Part shown: positions 61,498 to 64,000 of the stretch, one piece after another
Position numbering within the stretch: the first letter of the stretch is position 1
How the letters are laid out: each line of letters starts with the position of its first letter
Assembly: GCF_900113375.1 (NCBI RefSeq)
Contig: NZ_FOPC01000011.1
Span: forward strand, 68,530 to 132,529
Direction: 5' to 3'
DNA length: 64,000 bases
DNA from: Algoriphagus hitonicola
Lineage (GTDB): Bacteria; Bacteroidota; Bacteroidia; Cytophagales; Cyclobacteriaceae
Position numbers and translations under genes: made by a program
Notes under the pieces: generated by a model
The model's input: the letters and a program-made list of their open reading frames with translations, nothing else
Databases searched by the model: none
What the model was told of the DNA's origin: nothing

Positions 61498-62968
61498 AAC
61501 ATTCCTAACGATAAAATTTCTTTTTTGGGGAGTTTTTGTAATTATTTTCAATAGTTGCACAGATCGATCATCTAATGATTTATTTCTTGAAAAAGGTGTC
61601 ACCTTAGTTTTCGAAAATGAATCTGTATCTGATTTTCTTGACCAAAGAAAAGTTCAATTGAGGTATTTAAGTGAAATTGGAATAGCCGAGAAAATCCAAT
61701 TTCCAAATGATAGTATTCTAGATTCTCTTGTTTTTACGACTAAGAAAAAGAATTTTGAACTTATTAGTGAATATAGCGGAGGGCAAAATTATTCTTTTCT
61801 TTTTCAAAATGGTGACAGGGTAAAGATTTCAATTCGGGATAATAATCTAATGTTGGATGTGGTAAATCGAAAAGTCTTGACATACGATGACAACTTCGAA
61901 TTTTTGCGGAACAAACAGCTTTTTAAAGCTACCTATGCCCCAATTGATGATTTTTATTTTCTCTGGCAGTCCTCCAAAAGTAAGGTAGGAAAAATAGACC
62001 TGAATGAAGAGCTATTCTTGAAAAAGAAGCTCGCCAAGCAAAGTTTAGAGCAGGAAGCGAAATGGTTGGATTCCCTTAAAAAAGCTGGTCAAATTTCAAA
62101 AGAAATGGCAGCTTTTTATCTGGCAAAGAATCAATTCCAAATCGAAAAATTAAAATATTTCGATAGTGATCAAGGATCATTTAATGCTCTCTCAGCTTTC
62201 GATTTTTTTAATGCTAGTCAAGCTACCATAGAAAGTCAGATTTCGGCTTTGCAGGCGGATGAGTTTGGGGATTTTTTAATTAAGGAATTGGATCCCAAAG
62301 AATATTCCAAACTTCCAATTCACCTACTTCAAAGCGAGAATGGGTTGTTTAAAGCCAGCCTATTATTCAAATTCCTGGATCAAGAGCTCCCCAAACTCTC
62401 CTATGGAGAAGCAGATTTATGGTTTGAAAAATATGGGAGCCACCTAAATTCTGAATGGCTGGAATATCTTAAGGAAAGAAATAGAAAACTGCTTGAAGTC
62501 GAGCAAGATATCCTAGTAAAATCTTTGGAAGAGGAAAGGATAAATTTTGAGAATATTTTAGCGCAAAAAAGGGGGAAGGTTGTTTATGTTGATCTTTGGG
62601 CGGCCTGGTGTGTGCCATGTATCAAATCATTCCCCTATTCACGATCCCTCCAGGAAGATTATAAAAACAAAGGGATTGAGATTTTATACCTTTCGGTGGA
62701 CGAAAATCATAAATTTTGGGATAAAGTGGTGGAGAAATACCATATTGATTTTCCAGCTCGATCCTTTATTGCGATGAATCTAGCAGAATCTAAATTTCTA
62801 AAAGAATTGAAAGTTGATTTTATCCCTCGTTTTCTCCTTTTTGATTCGGAAGGAAAATTAATTCATCCAAATGCTCCAAAACCAGAATCTCAAGAGATCA
62901 GGATGTTATTTGACAGCCTAATTTCCAATTCAAATGAAATCGAGCATAACTTAAAAGTCACACACTAG
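61484..62968 (+). CDS. TlpA-type thioredoxin lipoprotein
   Basis: 494 residues from MGKIKTFLTIKFLFWG, lipobox FNSC (Cys near residue 25). A long helical middle (about 180-350) precedes a thioredoxin domain from about 360: VVYVDLWAAWCVPCIKSFPY with CVPC and the cis-Pro strand VDFIPRFLLFDSEGK. An intact extracytoplasmic redox protein in the peptide 5 operon would suit disulfide handling of a four-Cys core. Related in design to 11527-12981 but not the same gene. Confidence 0.85.
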   Translation: MGKIKTFLTIKFLFWGVFVIIFNSCTDRSSNDLFLEKGVTLVFENESVSDFLDQRKVQLRYLSEIGIAEKIQFPNDSILDSLVFTTKKKNFELISEYSGGQNYSFLFQNGDRVKISIRDNNLMLDVVNRKVLTYDDNFEFLRNKQLFKATYAPIDDFYFLWQSSKSKVGKIDLNEELFLKKKLAKQSLEQEAKWLDSLKKAGQISKEMAAFYLAKNQFQIEKLKYFDSDQGSFNALSAFDFFNASQATIESQISALQADEFGDFLIKELDPKEYSKLPIHLLQSENGLFKASLLFKFLDQELPKLSYGEADLWFEKYGSHLNSEWLEYLKERNRKLLEVEQDILVKSLEEERINFENILAQKRGKVVYVDLWAAWCVPCIKSFPYSRSLQEDYKNKGIEILYLSVDENHKFWDKVVEKYHIDFPARSFIAMNLAESKFLKELKVDFIPRFLLFDSEGKLIHPNAPKPESQEIRMLFDSLISNSNEIEHNLKVTH

Positions 62969-62970
62969 TA

Positions 62971-63060
62971 TGCCCCGATCTATCGGGGCAACGATGCGAG
63001 ATTCTCCCTGAGATCGGGGCAGGCTTTCCCGAAACTCGGGACAAGTTATGACCTTTGAAA
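62971..63060 (+). repeat. Dispersed leader element, copy B, with palindromes
   Basis: TGCCCCGAT-CT-ATCGGGGCA hairpin at 62971-62990, then GCGAGATTC, TTCCCGAAACTCGGGACAAG and TTATGACCTTTGAAAATCAA. The last two parts match 43541-43590. It ends about 16 bp before the ATG at 63076. Confidence 0.65.
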
Positions 63061-63075
63061 ATCAATTATTGACAC

Positions 63076-64000
63076 ATGAAAAAATTTTTCTTTGGAGCAC
63101 TCTCTTTTCTTTTTCTTCATTCCTCGACTTTTGCTCAAATAAGCCTTAGGAAAGTCTCTGAATTCAAAATTGACAGCTTTTTTGAGGTTGGCATACTGGA
63201 TTACTACGAAAAAGATCAAGTCTATTTGGGATATACGAAAAGTAAGGATGACGGTGTGGAAATCAGCCTTTTTGATGCCAAAGGGAATAAACTTATTTCT
63301 AAAAATCTTTATGGAGAAGGTCCCAATGAGCATGTTTCCCCTTTAAGTGGTCTTGCCTTTTCTGAAGATGGTAATATTTGGGGTAAAACTCCCATTGAAA
63401 TATTGCTTTATGACCGGGATTTGAATTTGATCGAAAAGACTCGTTTTAGTCCGTCCACTACCTCTACCATTTATTTCCCGAAGAAACTGACTACACTAAA
63501 AAATCCTGCAGGCGAGAATGTAGTGTTATCAACTATTTCCAATACCTATTCTTTTTCTTTTGCCAGGAATTTTGAAAGCCTCAATCTGATTGATGGAGTT
63601 AATTTGAAATCCGGTATCTCAACAGGATTTATTCCGGCTCGCAGCATCCCGATTTTTTCCAGAATGGATATCAATATGAAAAATATGCTATCTGCAATCT
63701 ATACCGCAAGTCCGGATGGAAAGCAATTAGTTGTGACGACAAGTTTTGATGATCAAATCACCATTTTTGATTCCCGGACCTTAGAGAAAAAGAATCACAT
63801 CGCAATTGATCATGAATCATTTGATGCATTGGAAAGCTCTAAATTGTCCTTATCCAATTTACCTCAGTTTAAAAATAGAATTTTATCAGGGAGAAACTTC
63901 GCCCTCCATGCTTGGGATAACGGTTATTTAGCCCTAGAATATCTTCGGGATATCTCTCTGGGTGTTTTCGAAAAGAAGTTGGCTGAGCAAGGATCCTATG
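63076..64000 (+). CDS. Secreted 6-bladed beta-propeller (subgroup B), cut by window end
   Basis: 308 codons are visible, no stop before 64000. SPI signal peptide MKKFFFGALSFLFLHSSTFA, then ISLRKVSEFKIDSFFEVGIL, LYGEGPNEHVSPLSGLAFSE, LLYDRDLNLIEK, and FEKKLAEQGSY at the edge, which matches the YEQKxAED start of the His-rich C-terminus in 48928 and 57059. About 65-75 more residues are expected. It is the last gene of the peptide 5 group, preceded by the dispersed leader element. Confidence 0.82.
   Translation, partial: MKKFFFGALSFLFLHSSTFAQISLRKVSEFKIDSFFEVGILDYYEKDQVYLGYTKSKDDGVEISLFDAKGNKLISKNLYGEGPNEHVSPLSGLAFSEDGNIWGKTPIEILLYDRDLNLIEKTRFSPSTTSTIYFPKKLTTLKNPAGENVVLSTISNTYSFSFARNFESLNLIDGVNLKSGISTGFIPARSIPIFSRMDINMKNMLSAIYTASPDGKQLVVTTSFDDQITIFDSRTLEKKNHIAIDHESFDALESSKLSLSNLPQFKNRILSGRNFALHAWDNGYLALEYLRDISLGVFEKKLAEQGSY

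Overview
The window looks like a chromosomal segment of a Bacteroidota bacterium of the Cytophagales, most probably near Algoriphagus/Cyclobacteriaceae. This rests on TAnnTTTG promoter boxes, the lack of obvious Shine-Dalgarno sequences, type IX secretion homologues (PorT and a PorE-like protein), DUF5606 and DUF4252 families, a SusC-plug motif, a long-tailed S16 protein, and abundant SPII lipoproteins and 6-bladed beta-propellers. No species call is possible from the sequence alone.

Layout. 0.3-6.1 kb: a DUF885 hydrolase, a broken small Cys-rich secreted peptide with its beta-propeller lipoprotein, and an ECF sigma/anti-sigma/Spy-like operon. 6.1-10.7 kb: housekeeping minus-strand genes (gltX, then rpsP-rimM-trmD-rplS). 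10.9-17.9 kb: a decayed island whose ends are an intact tRNA-Arg(CCT) and two damaged tRNA-Arg copies. It carries a GIY-YIG protein, a TlpA-like lipoprotein, a FISUMP lipoprotein, an integrase remnant and an unknown outer-membrane barrel. 17.9-41.1 kb: core genes (PEGA protein, M19 dipeptidase, pdxJ, YqeY, CvpA, pabA, LolA, ftsK, pyrD, VanX-like peptidase, SDR, porT-ubiE, engB, PorE-like, two Fe-S electron-transfer proteins, tRNA-Phe). 41.3-45.2 kb: a second ECF sigma operon with two DUF4252 proteins and small secreted proteins.

45.2-64.0 kb is the accessory region and the most interesting part. It holds five short genes with a shared leader ending in Gly-Gly (about LxLEKLxLTSEEvLxRxxMKxIlGG) followed by unrelated, mostly Cys-rich cores. 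They are interleaved with eight secreted or lipoprotein 6-bladed beta-propellers (the last cut by the window edge), a TlpA-type thioredoxin, a CarboxypepD-like protein, a small XRE regulator with an 8-nt G/C tract that breaks its frame, a gutted C39-VKOR-thioredoxin gene and three remnants of a C39 leader peptidase. A 14-16 bp palindrome of the form AGTAAAnnTTTACT recurs upstream of the XRE gene, its dead duplicate, two peptide genes and one propeller gene. Four of the five peptide genes are followed at once by a strong stem-loop before the next gene, and the separate peptide/propeller pair at 2.1-3.6 kb has the same order.

My inference is that this is a repeatedly duplicated, partly decaying exported-peptide system. 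A C39 transporter (now only relics here) would cut at GG, thioredoxin/VKOR functions would handle cysteines, and the surface propellers would act as partner, receptor or immunity proteins. Expression would be set by the XRE switch and by attenuation between peptide and propeller. None of the functional roles can be proven from sequence alone.
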